NCBI RefSeq assembly: GCF_000710915.1
Contig: NZ_BAUA01000104.1
Span: 23,329-87,328 of the forward strand
Direction of reading: 5' to 3'
Length of the DNA: 64,000 nucleotides
Source: Nocardia brasiliensis IFM 10847
GTDB lineage: Bacteria; Actinomycetota; Actinomycetes; Mycobacteriales; Mycobacteriaceae
Of this stretch, positions 26,770 through 35,629 are shown in pieces. Position 1 is the first letter of the stretch, and each line of letters starts with the position of its first letter. The notes below the pieces were generated by a model, which did no database searches, had not been told where the DNA came from, and saw only the letters and a list, made by a program, of their open reading frames with translations. A program made the position numbers and the translations under genes.

Positions 26770-27336
26770 TCATTCCTGGCACGCCGCGGATTCGATCTTC
26801 GCGCTCTTGACGATGTTGCACGCGAAGGTGTGGTCGACCTTCCATTCGCCGCCTTCGGAGACGAACGAGATGAATGCGTTGTCGACCGGCGAGCCGCCGA
26901 TGGTGACCTTCGCGTCGGCCTTCACCTTGCCGTCCTGCGGTTCCTGAACGTTGGTGACCTCGACCTTGACGTCCTGCTTCTTGGCGGCGTCGACCAGGTT
27001 GGCGACCAGGTACGGATCCTGCTCGGCGGCCTGGATCCAGCTGATCTTCTCCTTGTTCGGCACAGCGGGATCGAACGCCTTGGCGAGCCGGTCGTTGAGC
27101 TGCTGCACCGACGGCTTGGCCAGGGCGGGCGAGGACGGCGTGGTCGGTGCGGAGCCGGTCTCCTTCTCACCCTTGTCGCTGCCGCCCTGTAGTTCCCCCG
27201 GCTGCGTGTCGGCGTTGGCGCTGGTGCTCGGCGACGCGTCCTTCTTGTCGTCGTTGCCCGAGGCGCAGGCGGTGAGCGTGCACGCGGCGGCGGTCAGCAC
27301 GACGGCCACGGCGGTGCGGAAAGTGCGATGCTTCAC
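26770..27336 (-). CDS. Lipoprotein, low-molecular-weight antigen MTB12-like
   Basis: The 188-residue protein has a signal peptide with lipobox LTAC (Cys near residue 24), an acidic Ser/Thr/Pro-rich linker, then a globular domain that starts QQLNDRLAKAFDPAVPNKEKISWIQ and ends with VKVEVTNVQEPQDGKVKADAKVTIGG and GGEWKVDHTFACNI. The pattern fits the NTF2-like MTB12/CFP-2 secreted antigens of mycobacteria. Two C-terminal Cys residues may form a disulfide. Function unknown; it would sit on the outer face of the membrane. Confidence 0.8.
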   Translation of the reverse strand: MKHRTFRTAVAVVLTAAACTLTACASGNDDKKDASPSTSANADTQPGELQGGSDKGEKETGSAPTTPSSPALAKPSVQQLNDRLAKAFDPAVPNKEKISWIQAAEQDPYLVANLVDAAKKQDVKVEVTNVQEPQDGKVKADAKVTIGGSPVDNAFISFVSEGGEWKVDHTFACNIVKSAKIESAACQE

Positions 27337-27351
27337 TGTGTTTCCCCTGAA

Positions 27352-27732
27352 TCAGCCGTGGTTGGACGTGCAGTTCCAGTGCACGATGTAGGCGTCGGAG
27401 TTGTTGTAGGACAAAGCCTTGCTCTGTGCGGACCGGCGCGAGGCGGCGTACGCCCAGCTGTAATTGCCGGTCCGGTTCGAGTACGCCACGGCCCCACACC
27501 CATTGGCGAACCACACCACGGTCTCGCAGTCGCTCGCTCCGCAGCTGCGTACCGCCCGCGCCTGCGCGGACGAGGAATCCGGGTAGTCGTAGGAGTACCC
27601 GATCAACCCGGTCGACGTCGACAACGCGATCGCACCGTAGTTGTACGGCTTGGCTTGCGCGGCGGGTGCGCTGATAGCCAGCGCGCAACCTGTCGCCGCG
27701 ATCACGGCCGCACCAGTAAGAAACTTCTTCAC
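27352..27732 (-). CDS. Secreted DUF4189-type protein
   Basis: The 126-residue protein has a Lys-rich signal peptide (VKKFLTGAAVIAATG...PAAQA, cleavage near residue 29) and a small domain, YNYGAIALSTSTGLIGYSYDYP, with repeated aromatic residues and the Cys set CGASDC/NGCGAVAYS/HWNC. This layout matches DUF4189 proteins that are often secreted by actinobacteria. GTG at 27732 was chosen since it opens the signal peptide. It lies 15 bp upstream of the lipoprotein gene on the same strand, so they may be co-transcribed. Confidence 0.75.
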   Translation of the reverse strand: MKKFLTGAAVIAATGCALAISAPAAQAKPYNYGAIALSTSTGLIGYSYDYPDSSSAQARAVRSCGASDCETVVWFANGCGAVAYSNRTGNYSWAYAASRRSAQSKALSYNNSDAYIVHWNCTSNHG

Positions 27733-27913
27733 AGGGAATTTGCCCTTCTTCGTTTCAAGAGTCCACGACCCGATGGACCGAGTGACAAGGTACATAGCGA
27801 ACACTCATTGCGCTACCCAAGAATTCGGGGGTTCGCGTGTCCCAAATCAGAAATAGGTCCGATTCGCAATGGGCGGGGTCTCGGCCGTGGGGCGTGGTCG
27901 GTATGTTCAGCGG

Positions 27914-28537
27914 ATGAGCATGGCGCAGCGCGAACGGCAGCAGCTGGTGCAGGCGATGGCGGCGGCCGGGCCGGAGGCGCCGACGCTGTGCGGCACGTGG
28001 ACGGTGCGCGACCTCGCCGCGCACCTTGTGGTGCGCGAGCGCAGGCCGGACGCGGCGCCGGGCATCCTGCTGAAACCGTTGGCCGGGTATCTCGAAGGGG
28101 TGCAGGCGAAAGCGGCCCGCAAACCATTCCCCGAGCTGCTCGACGAGGTGCGCACCGGCCCGCCGTGGTGGTCGCCGCTGCGTCCGGTGGACGCGATCGC
28201 GAACCTGTCCGAGATGTTCGTGCACCACGAGGACGTGCGCCGCGGCGCACCCGGCTGGGCGCCGCGCGAGCTGCCCGCCGCCGATGAGGCCGCGCTCTGG
28301 GCGCTGGTGCGCCGCATGGCCGTCCGGTCCTATCGCAAGGCGCCGGTGCGGGTCGTGCTCGCCACGCCGGACGGCGAGCGGGCGACCGCCGGTGCGAAAT
28401 CGGGCGGCGAGGTGACGTTGACCGGCAAACCGTCGGAACTGCTGCTGCACGCGTTCGGACGGGACGAGGTTCGATTGGCGACGACCGGCGAGCCGGAGGC
28501 GGTACGCGCCGTGCTGGGTTTGGACCGTTCCATCTGA
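27914..28537 (+). CDS. TIGR03085-type DinB-like protein
   Basis: The 207-residue protein starts MSMAQRERQQLVQAM and has CGTWTVRDLAAHLVVRERRPDAAPGI, which places a His in the metal position of the DinB/maleylpyruvate-isomerase helical bundle. A further VHHEDVRRG holds the other His residues. These are the features of the TIGR03085 metal-binding family of actinobacteria. Mycothiol may be a partner, by analogy with the superfamily, but no reaction is known. Confidence 0.82.
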   Translation: MSMAQRERQQLVQAMAAAGPEAPTLCGTWTVRDLAAHLVVRERRPDAAPGILLKPLAGYLEGVQAKAARKPFPELLDEVRTGPPWWSPLRPVDAIANLSEMFVHHEDVRRGAPGWAPRELPAADEAALWALVRRMAVRSYRKAPVRVVLATPDGERATAGAKSGGEVTLTGKPSELLLHAFGRDEVRLATTGEPEAVRAVLGLDRSI

Positions 28538-28702
28538 TCGGACCGCTCGTCCGACACGCGGAAGCGGGCGCTGAGCGGGGGTTGTGTCCGGCCGTCCGCC
28601 ATCGCCGCCGACCTGGGCATCCGCACAGTTACGTGCCGTTGTGGCGTGGGGTACCAGTGTTGCGGATGGTCTGGATGGGGCGTTTGCGGCTAGCCTTGAC
28701 CC

Positions 28703-31279
28703 ATGGCAGGTAAGTCCCGCAGCACCACGACTACTCGGGCGCGGGCGGGATCGGCGCGGGGCAGGACCACCACGGCACGGTCCCGTTCGGCGACACCCCG
28801 CGCCGCGGCGGCGCCGCGCGGGCGCAGGCAACCCGCCCGCCGCCCGGTCCGGCGCGCGTCCAACACGGCCCCGCTCGCGGTGTTCAGCCGGGGGATCAGC
28901 AGTGGGTGGAACATGCTCGCGCGCGGCCTCGGCGCCACCACCAGGGCGGTCAGCCGGGCGGGCGAGATCGAGCACGGGCACCGTCGCGACGGCGTCGCAC
29001 TGGCGTTGATCGCGTTGAGCGCGGTGATCGCCGCCGCGGTGTGGTTGTCCGCAGGCGGCCCGGTGGGACACTGGGTCGGCGAGGCCATCCGTGCGGTTTC
29101 CGGGTCGGCGTCGGCGGGGCTGCCGTTCGTGGCGACCGCGATCGCCGTCGTACTCATGCGCACCGAACCGCGTCCGGAGATCCGGCCGCGACTGGTGCTC
29201 GGCGGGCTGCTGGTCGGCCTGCCGGTGCTCGGACTGTGGCACGTCATCGCCGGCGCCCCGACGGATCCGCACGGACGCGCGCACGCCGCGGGTTTCGTCG
29301 GCTTCGTGGTCGGCGGCCCGCTCACCGACGGGCTCACCGCCTGGCTTTCTGTGCCGATCCTGTTGCTGGCCATCGTGTTCGGTGTGCTGCTGCTCACCGG
29401 GACCACGGTCCGCGAGGTGCCCGCCAAATTGCGCGAGTACTTCGGCACCGGCAGCGGCGGCGACGAATACGGGGAGTACGACGGCGAATACGACCCCGCG
29501 AAGTACGACGCGGACGGCTTCCCGCTGCACTCGACCCGATCCAAGCGCCGCGGCCGCACACCCGCCGAGAACTATCCCGCCGACGAGTTCGGTGACGGCG
29601 ACGCGGTGACCGAGGTGCTCGGCGAACCCCCGCTGCGCGACGCGAAGCCGATCGTCACCGAAGAGCCGCCCGCGCCGCCGAAGCCGAAGAAGCAGCGCCC
29701 GGCCAAGGTGGTCGAGGTCGAGGATCAGACCCCGCCGCCGCCGAAACAACTGGAGTTCGTCACCGACCGCGAGGTCGAGGGCGATTACACACTGCCGCCG
29801 CTCAGCCTGCTGACCGACGGCGATCCGCCCAAAAAGCGCAGTGCCGCCAACGAATCGATGATCGAGGCGATCACCGAGGTGCTGGTGCAGTTCAAGATCG
29901 ACGCGGCGGTCACCGGCTTCGTCCGCGGCCCGACCGTCACCCGCTACGAGGTCGAGCTCGGCCCGGGCGTGAAGGTCGAGAAGATCACCGCGCTGGCCCG
30001 CAACATCGCCTATGCCGTTGCCACGGAGAACGTTCGGCTGCTCGCGCCGATCCCCGGCAAGTCCGCGGTCGGCATCGAGGTGCCCAACGCCGACCGGGAG
30101 CTGGTCCGCCTCGCCGACGTGCTCAAGGCGCCCTCGACCCGAAACGACCACCACCCCCTGGTGATCGGCCTCGGCAAGAACATCGAGGGCGACTATCTCG
30201 CGGCGAACCTGGCCAAGATGCCGCATCTGCTGGTGGCCGGTTCCACCGGCTCGGGTAAGTCCAGCTTCGTGAACTCGATGCTGGTCTCGCTGCTGCACCG
30301 GGCCACGCCGGAGGAGGTCAGGATGATCCTGATCGACCCGAAGATGGTGGAACTCACCCCGTACGAGGGCATTCCGCACCTGATCACGCCCATCATCACC
30401 CAGCCGAAGAAGGCCGCCGCCGCGCTGGCCTGGCTGGTGGAGGAGATGGAGCAGCGCTATCAGGACATGCAGGCCAACAAGGTTCGCCACATCGACGACT
30501 TCAACAAGAAGGTGAAGTCGGGCGCGATCACCGCCCCGCTCGGTAGCGAACGGGTGTACCGGCCCTACCCGTACATCCTCGCCATCGTCGACGAGCTGGC
30601 CGACCTGATGATGACCGCGCCGCGCGACGTCGAGGACGCGATCGTGCGGATCACCCAAAAGGCCCGTGCCGCAGGCATTCACCTGGTGCTGGCCACCCAG
30701 CGCCCCTCGGTCGACGTGGTCACCGGCCTGATCAAGACCAACGTGCCGTCCCGATTGGCCTTCGCCACTTCGTCTTTGACGGACTCGCGGGTCATCCTGG
30801 ACCAGCCGGGCGCGGAGAAGCTGATCGGCATGGGCGACGGCCTGTTCCTGCCGATGGGCGCGAACAAGCCCACCCGCCTGCAGGGCGCGTTCATCAGCGA
30901 CGAGGAGATCCACGCCGTCGTCGATTTCGCCAAGAACCAGGCCGAACCCGAATACCAGGACGGCGTCACCGCCGCGAAGGCGGGCGAGAAGAAGGACGTC
31001 GATCCCGATATCGGCGACGACCTGGAGGTCTTCATCCAGGCGGTGGAACTGGTCGTCACCTCACAGTTCGGCTCCACCTCGATGTTGCAGCGCAAGCTGC
31101 GCGTCGGCTTCGCCAAGGCGGGGCGCCTGATGGACCTGATGGAAACCCGCGGTGTCGTGGGGCCCAGCGAAGGTTCCAAGGCGCGCGACGTGCTGATCAA
31201 GCCGGACGAGTTGGACGGCCTGCTGTGGACCATTCGCGGGGGTGGCGACGAGCCGCCACCGGACGAGGACGCCGGCTGA
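28703..31279 (+). CDS. ftsK: DNA translocase FtsK
   Basis: The 858-residue protein pumps chromosomal DNA at the division septum. An Arg/Ala-rich basic N-terminus (residues 1-60) precedes four or five TM helices (about 95-250), an acidic and Pro-rich linker, and the motor. Walker A is GSTGSGKSS, Walker B ILAIVDELADLM, and ATQRPSVDVVTGLIK is the FtsK/SpoIIIE signature. A gamma winged-helix domain (LVVTSQFGSTSMLQRKLRVGFAKAGRLMD) ends the protein. Length and order are normal for an actinobacterial FtsK. Confidence 0.98.
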   Translation: MAGKSRSTTTTRARAGSARGRTTTARSRSATPRAAAAPRGRRQPARRPVRRASNTAPLAVFSRGISSGWNMLARGLGATTRAVSRAGEIEHGHRRDGVALALIALSAVIAAAVWLSAGGPVGHWVGEAIRAVSGSASAGLPFVATAIAVVLMRTEPRPEIRPRLVLGGLLVGLPVLGLWHVIAGAPTDPHGRAHAAGFVGFVVGGPLTDGLTAWLSVPILLLAIVFGVLLLTGTTVREVPAKLREYFGTGSGGDEYGEYDGEYDPAKYDADGFPLHSTRSKRRGRTPAENYPADEFGDGDAVTEVLGEPPLRDAKPIVTEEPPAPPKPKKQRPAKVVEVEDQTPPPPKQLEFVTDREVEGDYTLPPLSLLTDGDPPKKRSAANESMIEAITEVLVQFKIDAAVTGFVRGPTVTRYEVELGPGVKVEKITALARNIAYAVATENVRLLAPIPGKSAVGIEVPNADRELVRLADVLKAPSTRNDHHPLVIGLGKNIEGDYLAANLAKMPHLLVAGSTGSGKSSFVNSMLVSLLHRATPEEVRMILIDPKMVELTPYEGIPHLITPIITQPKKAAAALAWLVEEMEQRYQDMQANKVRHIDDFNKKVKSGAITAPLGSERVYRPYPYILAIVDELADLMMTAPRDVEDAIVRITQKARAAGIHLVLATQRPSVDVVTGLIKTNVPSRLAFATSSLTDSRVILDQPGAEKLIGMGDGLFLPMGANKPTRLQGAFISDEEIHAVVDFAKNQAEPEYQDGVTAAKAGEKKDVDPDIGDDLEVFIQAVELVVTSQFGSTSMLQRKLRVGFAKAGRLMDLMETRGVVGPSEGSKARDVLIKPDELDGLLWTIRGGGDEPPPDEDAG

Positions 31280-31322
31280 AATTCGGTTGAGGTTTGCGGC
31301 CACGTCGGTACCGTCGAGCAGC

Positions 31323-33209
31323 ATGGTGTCCGATGACGTGGCCGTGGACCCGTCCGCGGATCCCTGGAGCGCGCACGACGCGACCGTGGCCGCGACCGGT
31401 TTCTGGGCGATGGCCCGGCAGCTGCCCACGACCTTCGCCCAGGTGCTGCGTGAGTGCTGGCAGGTGAGCAGGCTCGACACCGCTGCGCTGGTGGTGAGCA
31501 GCCTGCTCGCCGAGATCGGCACGGCGGTCGGCCTTTTGGCCACCACCGCAGTGCTCGAACGCTTGCTCGCGACGGGACCGACGCCCGACCGGGTCCGCGC
31601 CGCGGCGCCCGCGCTGCTGCTGATCACCGCGATGCTGCTGCTCCGTGGTGGCCTGCGCGAGGTGGCGACCTGGGTGAAGTCGCGGATCGACCCGCAGCTG
31701 CGCCGTAGTTTGCGCACCCGGCTGCTGCGCTTGACGACCGACGTCGAATTGGTGGCTTTCGACGACGACGTCTTCCAGAACACGCTGCACCGCATCCGAG
31801 AGCGCGCCCCGCACGCGGTCTCGGGGCTGGTCGACGGCGTCTTGCGCCTGATCTCCGGGGTGATCGGCGTCGTCATGGTGACGGGTGTGCTGGGTGTGCT
31901 GCACCCGATCCTGGTGCCGCTGTTGGTGATCGCGCTCGTCCCCACCTGGTGGGCGGCCGTACGCGGGGCCCGAATGGGCTACGAGATGTATGCCGCGACC
32001 AGCGGCGCCGAACGCCGGATGGAGACTTTGACCGATCTGATGGCGGATCGTCTCCCCGCCGCCGAGATCCGGGCCTACACCATGCGGACGTTCCTGCTCG
32101 CGGAATTCGACCGCCTTGCCCATTTCGTGCAGGGCAAGGCTTTACGGCTCGAACGTGCACAGGCGGGCGTTCGCGCGCTCGGGGCGACCCTCGCCGGGCT
32201 CGCGATGGGCGTGGTGTATCTGGCGCTCGGCCTGCTGCTCTTCGCGGCCGTACTGCCGCTGGCCGTGGCGGGCACCGCGGTGGTCGCCCTGCGCACCGCG
32301 ACGACGGCCCTGCGCGAGCTGGTCGAGAGCATGAACTGGAGTTACGAGAACGCGCTGTTCTACCGGGATTACCTCGACTTCTGCGCCGAAGCGCAACGGC
32401 GACAGGAACGTCGCGGTGGGACGGCGGTGGGTGCGGACGTGGACCGCATCGTTGCCAGGGACCTCACGTTCACCTACCCGAATGCCGAGCAGCCTGCCTT
32501 GCGCGGGCTCAGCATGCATATCGAACCCGGCGAGATCATCGCCATCGTGGGTGAGAACGGTTCCGGCAAAACGACACTCGCCAAGATTCTCAGCGGCCTG
32601 TACCAACCCGACTCCGGCACCGTCACTTACGGCGGCGTGCGCCTGCAGGACATCGATCTGCGGCTGCTGCGGGACCGAATCGCGGTGGTGGCGCAGAACT
32701 TCACGCACTGGCCCTTCTCGGCGCGGCAGAACATCACCATCGGCCGCCACGATCATCCGGAGTCGGCGGCCGCGTTCGACGCGGCGGCGCATGCCGCCGG
32801 GGCCGATGCGGTGCTGGCCGGTCTGTCCAGTGGGCCGGACACCTTGCTCGATCCCACCTATCAGGGTGGCGTCGAGCTGTCCGGCGGGCAGTGGCAGCGC
32901 ATCGCGGTGGCGCGCGGCCTGTACCGGGACGCGCCGCTGCTGATCTGCGACGAACCGACCGCGGCCTTGGACGCGCGCACCGAGCACGCCGTCTTCGAGA
33001 CGATCCGCACGCACGCCGCGCAGCGCACGGTCGTGCTCATCACGCATCGGCTCGCCAGCGTGCGCTACGCCGATCGAATCTATGTCCTCGAGCGCGGCCG
33101 GGTGGCAGAGCACGGCAACCACGACGAACTCATGGCCCGCGATGGCCTCTACCACGAGTTCTATTCTTTGCAGGCGCAGGCCTACCAAGCGCCGGAGGCA
33201 GTGGAGTAG
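31323..33209 (+). CDS. ABC exporter, fused permease and ATPase
   Basis: The 628-residue half-transporter has six TM helices (residues about 50-310) followed by an ATPase with Walker A VGENGSGKTT, signature LSGGQWQRIAVARG, Walker B LLICDEPTAALD and the H loop VLITHRLASVRYADRI. A homodimer is expected. The ATG at 31323 follows ftsK by 43 bp. The ISGV and TDLMADRLPAAEIRAY segments resemble exporters of peptides or natural products, but no substrate gene is next to it. Confidence 0.92.
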   Translation: MVSDDVAVDPSADPWSAHDATVAATGFWAMARQLPTTFAQVLRECWQVSRLDTAALVVSSLLAEIGTAVGLLATTAVLERLLATGPTPDRVRAAAPALLLITAMLLLRGGLREVATWVKSRIDPQLRRSLRTRLLRLTTDVELVAFDDDVFQNTLHRIRERAPHAVSGLVDGVLRLISGVIGVVMVTGVLGVLHPILVPLLVIALVPTWWAAVRGARMGYEMYAATSGAERRMETLTDLMADRLPAAEIRAYTMRTFLLAEFDRLAHFVQGKALRLERAQAGVRALGATLAGLAMGVVYLALGLLLFAAVLPLAVAGTAVVALRTATTALRELVESMNWSYENALFYRDYLDFCAEAQRRQERRGGTAVGADVDRIVARDLTFTYPNAEQPALRGLSMHIEPGEIIAIVGENGSGKTTLAKILSGLYQPDSGTVTYGGVRLQDIDLRLLRDRIAVVAQNFTHWPFSARQNITIGRHDHPESAAAFDAAAHAAGADAVLAGLSSGPDTLLDPTYQGGVELSGGQWQRIAVARGLYRDAPLLICDEPTAALDARTEHAVFETIRTHAAQRTVVLITHRLASVRYADRIYVLERGRVAEHGNHDELMARDGLYHEFYSLQAQAYQAPEAVE

Positions 33210-33241
33210 CGACGGATCGGACGGTGGCCTGCTGATCGGCG

Positions 33242-33814
33242 CTACGGCTGGTTCGTGCGTTCGGCGGTGCGCACCCGCTCGCGCCAGGTGCGGTTCTTTG
33301 CGCGGTTGCCGCAGTTGGTCATATCGCACCAGCGGCGCGAGCGGTTGCGGGAGGTGTCGAAATACGCCCAGCGGCAGTCTCGGGCCGCGCAGGATTTGAG
33401 CCGGGCCCAGTCGCCCGCGGCGCGCGCGGTGAGATAGGTCTGCGCGATTTCGGCGATGACATCGCGGGCCGGGGCCGTGTCGGCAGCGCACAGCTGCGGT
33501 CCCCGGCGCTCGTCGCCGAGCGTGACGACCACCGGTACGGACGCCAATATCGTTGCCGCACCGCGTAATACCTCGGCATCGGGGTCCTGCGCGTTGTTCG
33601 CCGCAGCCAGCTCACGCAGGCCTTCGCGCAGCTCCCGCAACGCCAGCAGCTCATTCGGCGTGACAGACAGTTCCGCGCTGTCGCGGCCGAGCCAGCCGGC
33701 GAGCCAGCCCGGTGCGCGCTCGTCGGTCAGCACGTCGTCTCCGTCGGGGCAGTGCCGCGTATTGATGAACGCCACCAGCCGTTCCGCCGTCTCGGGCGGA
33801 CCTTCCATCGCCAT
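33242..33814 (-). CDS. CGNR zinc-finger/ABATE regulator, copy 1
   Basis: The 190-residue protein has an N-terminal ABATE domain (FINTRHCPDGDDVLTDERAP, with LRELREGLRELAAANN) and a C-terminal zinc finger: CAARDCRWAYFDTSRNRSRRWCDMTNCGNRAKNR, read as two Cys pairs around the conserved CGNR. This family is widely treated as DNA-binding stress-inducible regulators. It is divergent from a DUF417 gene; the 121-bp gap holds three copies of ACCAGT/ACTGGT. A second family member with the same arrangement lies at 53942-54460. Confidence 0.87.
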   Translation of the reverse strand: MAMEGPPETAERLVAFINTRHCPDGDDVLTDERAPGWLAGWLGRDSAELSVTPNELLALRELREGLRELAAANNAQDPDAEVLRGAATILASVPVVVTLGDERRGPQLCAADTAPARDVIAEIAQTYLTARAAGDWARLKSCAARDCRWAYFDTSRNRSRRWCDMTNCGNRAKNRTWRERVRTAERTNQP

Positions 33815-33816
33815 GA

Positions 33817-33868
33817 GACCAGTGTACCCACTTGACTGGTCACGGTGAGCCGAGCCACAATGACCAGT
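33817..33868 (+). promoter_or_regulatory. Promoter and candidate operators of the DUF417 gene
   Basis: TTGACT (33832-33837), an 18-base spacer and CACAAT (33856-33861) form a fair sigma-70-type promoter. GACCAGT (33817-33823), its inverse ACTGGTC (33835-33841, over the -35) and another GACCAGT (33862-33868, directly after the -10) are the candidate binding sites. The same core appears at 54531-54604. Confidence 0.55.
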
Positions 33869-33935
33869 GTTCCGATTTAGACGGTCACTTTCCGGATCGC
33901 GGAACTACCGTATTACCGAAAGCAGGGAGCATGAC

Positions 33936-34424
33936 ATGTCCACCATCACCCGGACCTCGACGCTCGATCGAGTAACCGCACTGCCGCAGCTAGGTGCGGC
34001 GATCAGCCGCTACGGCCTCGCGCTGGTCATCCTCTGGATCGGTGCGATGAAGTTCTTTTCCTTTGAGGCACAAGGCATTCAACCGCTCATCGCGAGTTCA
34101 CCGCTGATGTCCTGGCTCTACGATTTCCTCAGCGTCGACGCGCTTTCTGCGGTGATCGGCGTGGTCGAGGTGGTGATCGGACTCCTGATCGTCGCCTGGC
34201 GGTTCGCGCCACGCGCGGCCTTGCTCGGCAGCCTGGGCGCCGTGCTCCTGTTCCTGACCACCCTGAGCTTCATGCTCACCAGCCCCGGCGTCTGGCAGCC
34301 CGGCTACGGCTTCCCGTTCCTCGGCGCGGGCGGCGGCTTCCTGCTGAAGGACCTGGTGCTGCTCGGCGTCTCGGTGCTCACCGCGGGCGAAGCCCTGGCC
34401 CTGGTGCGCGCGCGGCGCGGGTGA
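33936..34424 (+). CDS. DUF417/YkgB (RclC-like) inner-membrane protein
   Basis: The 162-residue protein has four TM helices: ISRYGLALVILWIGAMKFFSFEAQGI, then the PLMSWLYDFLS region, two more helices and a final LLKDLVLLGVSV. The GAMKFFSFEAQGIQPLI...SSPL motif is the hallmark of the YkgB/DUF417 family. RclC of this family belongs to a reactive-chlorine response in E. coli; here the regulator is a CGNR protein. The ATG 33936 follows AGCAGGGAGCATGAC at about 10 bases. Confidence 0.87.
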   Translation: MSTITRTSTLDRVTALPQLGAAISRYGLALVILWIGAMKFFSFEAQGIQPLIASSPLMSWLYDFLSVDALSAVIGVVEVVIGLLIVAWRFAPRAALLGSLGAVLLFLTTLSFMLTSPGVWQPGYGFPFLGAGGGFLLKDLVLLGVSVLTAGEALALVRARRG

Positions 34425-34447
34425 GCAGCAGCCGGGTCCGCCCGCCG

Positions 34448-34500
34448 CCGCGCACATGTTGTTGCCCTGCGCGCGTGTCGCTCAACAGACATGTGCGCGG
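34448..34500 (+). terminator. Inverted repeat downstream of the DUF417 gene
   Basis: CCGCGCACATGT (34448-34459) and ACATGTGCGCGG (34489-34500) are perfect 12-bp arms around a 29-nt loop that itself has TGTTG/CAACA. A second pairing (TTGCCC with GGGCAA) overlaps it. It may terminate the gene that stops at 34424. The rest of the 34425-34894 gap holds only the tRNA-like gene and the hairpin described separately. Confidence 0.45.
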
Positions 34501-34537
34501 GGCAATGACAGCTGCGCGGCAGCCGACAGCGGCGTCG

Positions 34538-34612
34538 TTCCCTCGACGAGATTCGAACTCGCACCTTCCCGGAATCTAGGTCCGGTGCCTCTACCGATTG
34601 GGCTACGAGGGA
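34538..34612 (-). tRNA. tRNA-like gene with anticodon UAG, identity uncertain
   Basis: Read on the minus strand this 75-nt sequence folds as a cloverleaf: perfect acceptor stem TCCCTCG/CGAGGGA, discriminator A, D arm with GGTAGA, anticodon stem CCGGA/TCCGG, T arm with TTCGAAT. The anticodon loop is CCTAGAT, giving anticodon TAG (codon CUA, Leu), but position 33 is C rather than the near-universal T, and the variable region is 6 nt instead of the long arm of tRNA-Leu. It may be a degenerate or non-canonical tRNA. A hairpin with a T-run ends only about 15 bp upstream, leaving little room for its own promoter. Confidence 0.65.
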
Positions 34613-34625
34613 TTGTTTCGGACAA

Positions 34626-34670
34626 CGAAAAAGGGGTCGCTCCTTGGCGATTGCCGCGGAGCGACCCCTT
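34626..34670 (-). terminator. Minus-strand intrinsic terminator
   Basis: A perfect 13-bp stem (AAGGGGTCGCTCC / GGAGCGACCCCTT) with a 14-nt loop is followed on the minus strand by TTTTT. The nearest upstream minus-strand gene ends at 34895. It directly precedes the tRNA-like gene. Confidence 0.7.
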
Positions 34671-34894
34671 CGACGGGTCTGGGTAGACACGGTCAGGGGC
34701 GACTCCGCGTGCTCGTGCACCGAGTGGTGCCGGCGACGGCCGATAGCGCGGCGAAGGCACTCGGCAGCCAGGTTGCGCTTAGCGACGGGCGTCGCTGCGG
34801 CATCCAGGTCACGGTCGTTCGCCTTCCGTTCGGGTCACTGTGTCTTGTGTTGACGCTAACATCCGGATTTCGTGTTGGGAACCGGTTTTCGTGG

Positions 34895-35527
34895 TCAGAA
34901 GGTGCGGTTGGACTCGCGAGAAATCTGGAACCCGGTGCCGGCCGTATCGTTCGTGCAGGTCACTCCGGCTTCGGTGGAGTCACAGGTGAACGAGCCGACG
35001 GTAAGCATTGCACCATATGGAAGTACCCGGCCGCCGCCCCGGGTGCCGCCATCGATGGGCTCGCCGACGAACACGCCCTGATTCAGGCACAGCGGCTCGG
35101 CTTTCGCCCCGACCGCCAGCGCGCCCGCGTACTTGTCCTTGGCCCAGCAGTCCCGGTATTGCGCCGGTGCCGGATTCGTCGGTCCCTGGCAGCCGGCCTG
35201 GGCGTTGTCCGAGATCGGCTGATCCAGGATCGCGCAGAGGAACGACCCGCTCGGCGTCTGGAAGTAGTACCCCGACTGCTGCCGATACTGGGCCGGGTCG
35301 ACCTGGCCCGGAGCGGGCGGCCGAGTCGCGCTCGGCGGGGCCTCGGTGGTCGGTGCGGCCGACGGGGCCGCGGACGAACTCGGTGCGGCCGAACTGGTCG
35401 CCGCGGACTGCGGGGCGGACGTGCCGGACGGCGCGCCCGAACTCTTGTCGTCGTCGCCACACCCGGCCAGCAACGCCAGCGCGATAGTGCAGGGCACCAC
35501 TGCGATACGAGCTCCTCGGATTTGCAT
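34895..35527 (-). CDS. Secreted lipoprotein, paralog of the product at 37574-38113
   Basis: The 210-residue protein has a signal peptide with lipobox LLAGC (Cys near residue 23), a Ser/Ala/Pro-rich spacer to about residue 75, then a Cys-rich domain: YYFQTPSGSFLCAILDQ, AGCQGPTNPAPAQYRDCW, LCLNQGVFVG, GSFTCDSTEAGVTCTND and a terminal F.I....NR.F. The same cysteine spacing and ending recur in the protein encoded at 37574-38113. Function unknown; it should be an exported surface protein. Confidence 0.75.
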   Translation of the reverse strand: MQIRGARIAVVPCTIALALLAGCGDDDKSSGAPSGTSAPQSAATSSAAPSSSAAPSAAPTTEAPPSATRPPAPGQVDPAQYRQQSGYYFQTPSGSFLCAILDQPISDNAQAGCQGPTNPAPAQYRDCWAKDKYAGALAVGAKAEPLCLNQGVFVGEPIDGGTRGGGRVLPYGAMLTVGSFTCDSTEAGVTCTNDTAGTGFQISRESNRTF

Positions 35528-35629
35528 GACGGCATTGTGGCCTGTGCCGCCCGCGCCGGCCGCCGGGACGCGCCGTCACCCGGCGCGCGTGATCACGCCT
35601 GGTCGTCGGCCCAGATCGGCTGCGCCCGA

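Noticed and set aside
27755..30913. Very long open frame on the minus strand (over 1000 codons)
   Set aside because: It is the antisense shadow of ftsK and its upstream neighbour. The translation is His/Arg/Gln-rich, with no domain, and the plus strand has a clear FtsK.
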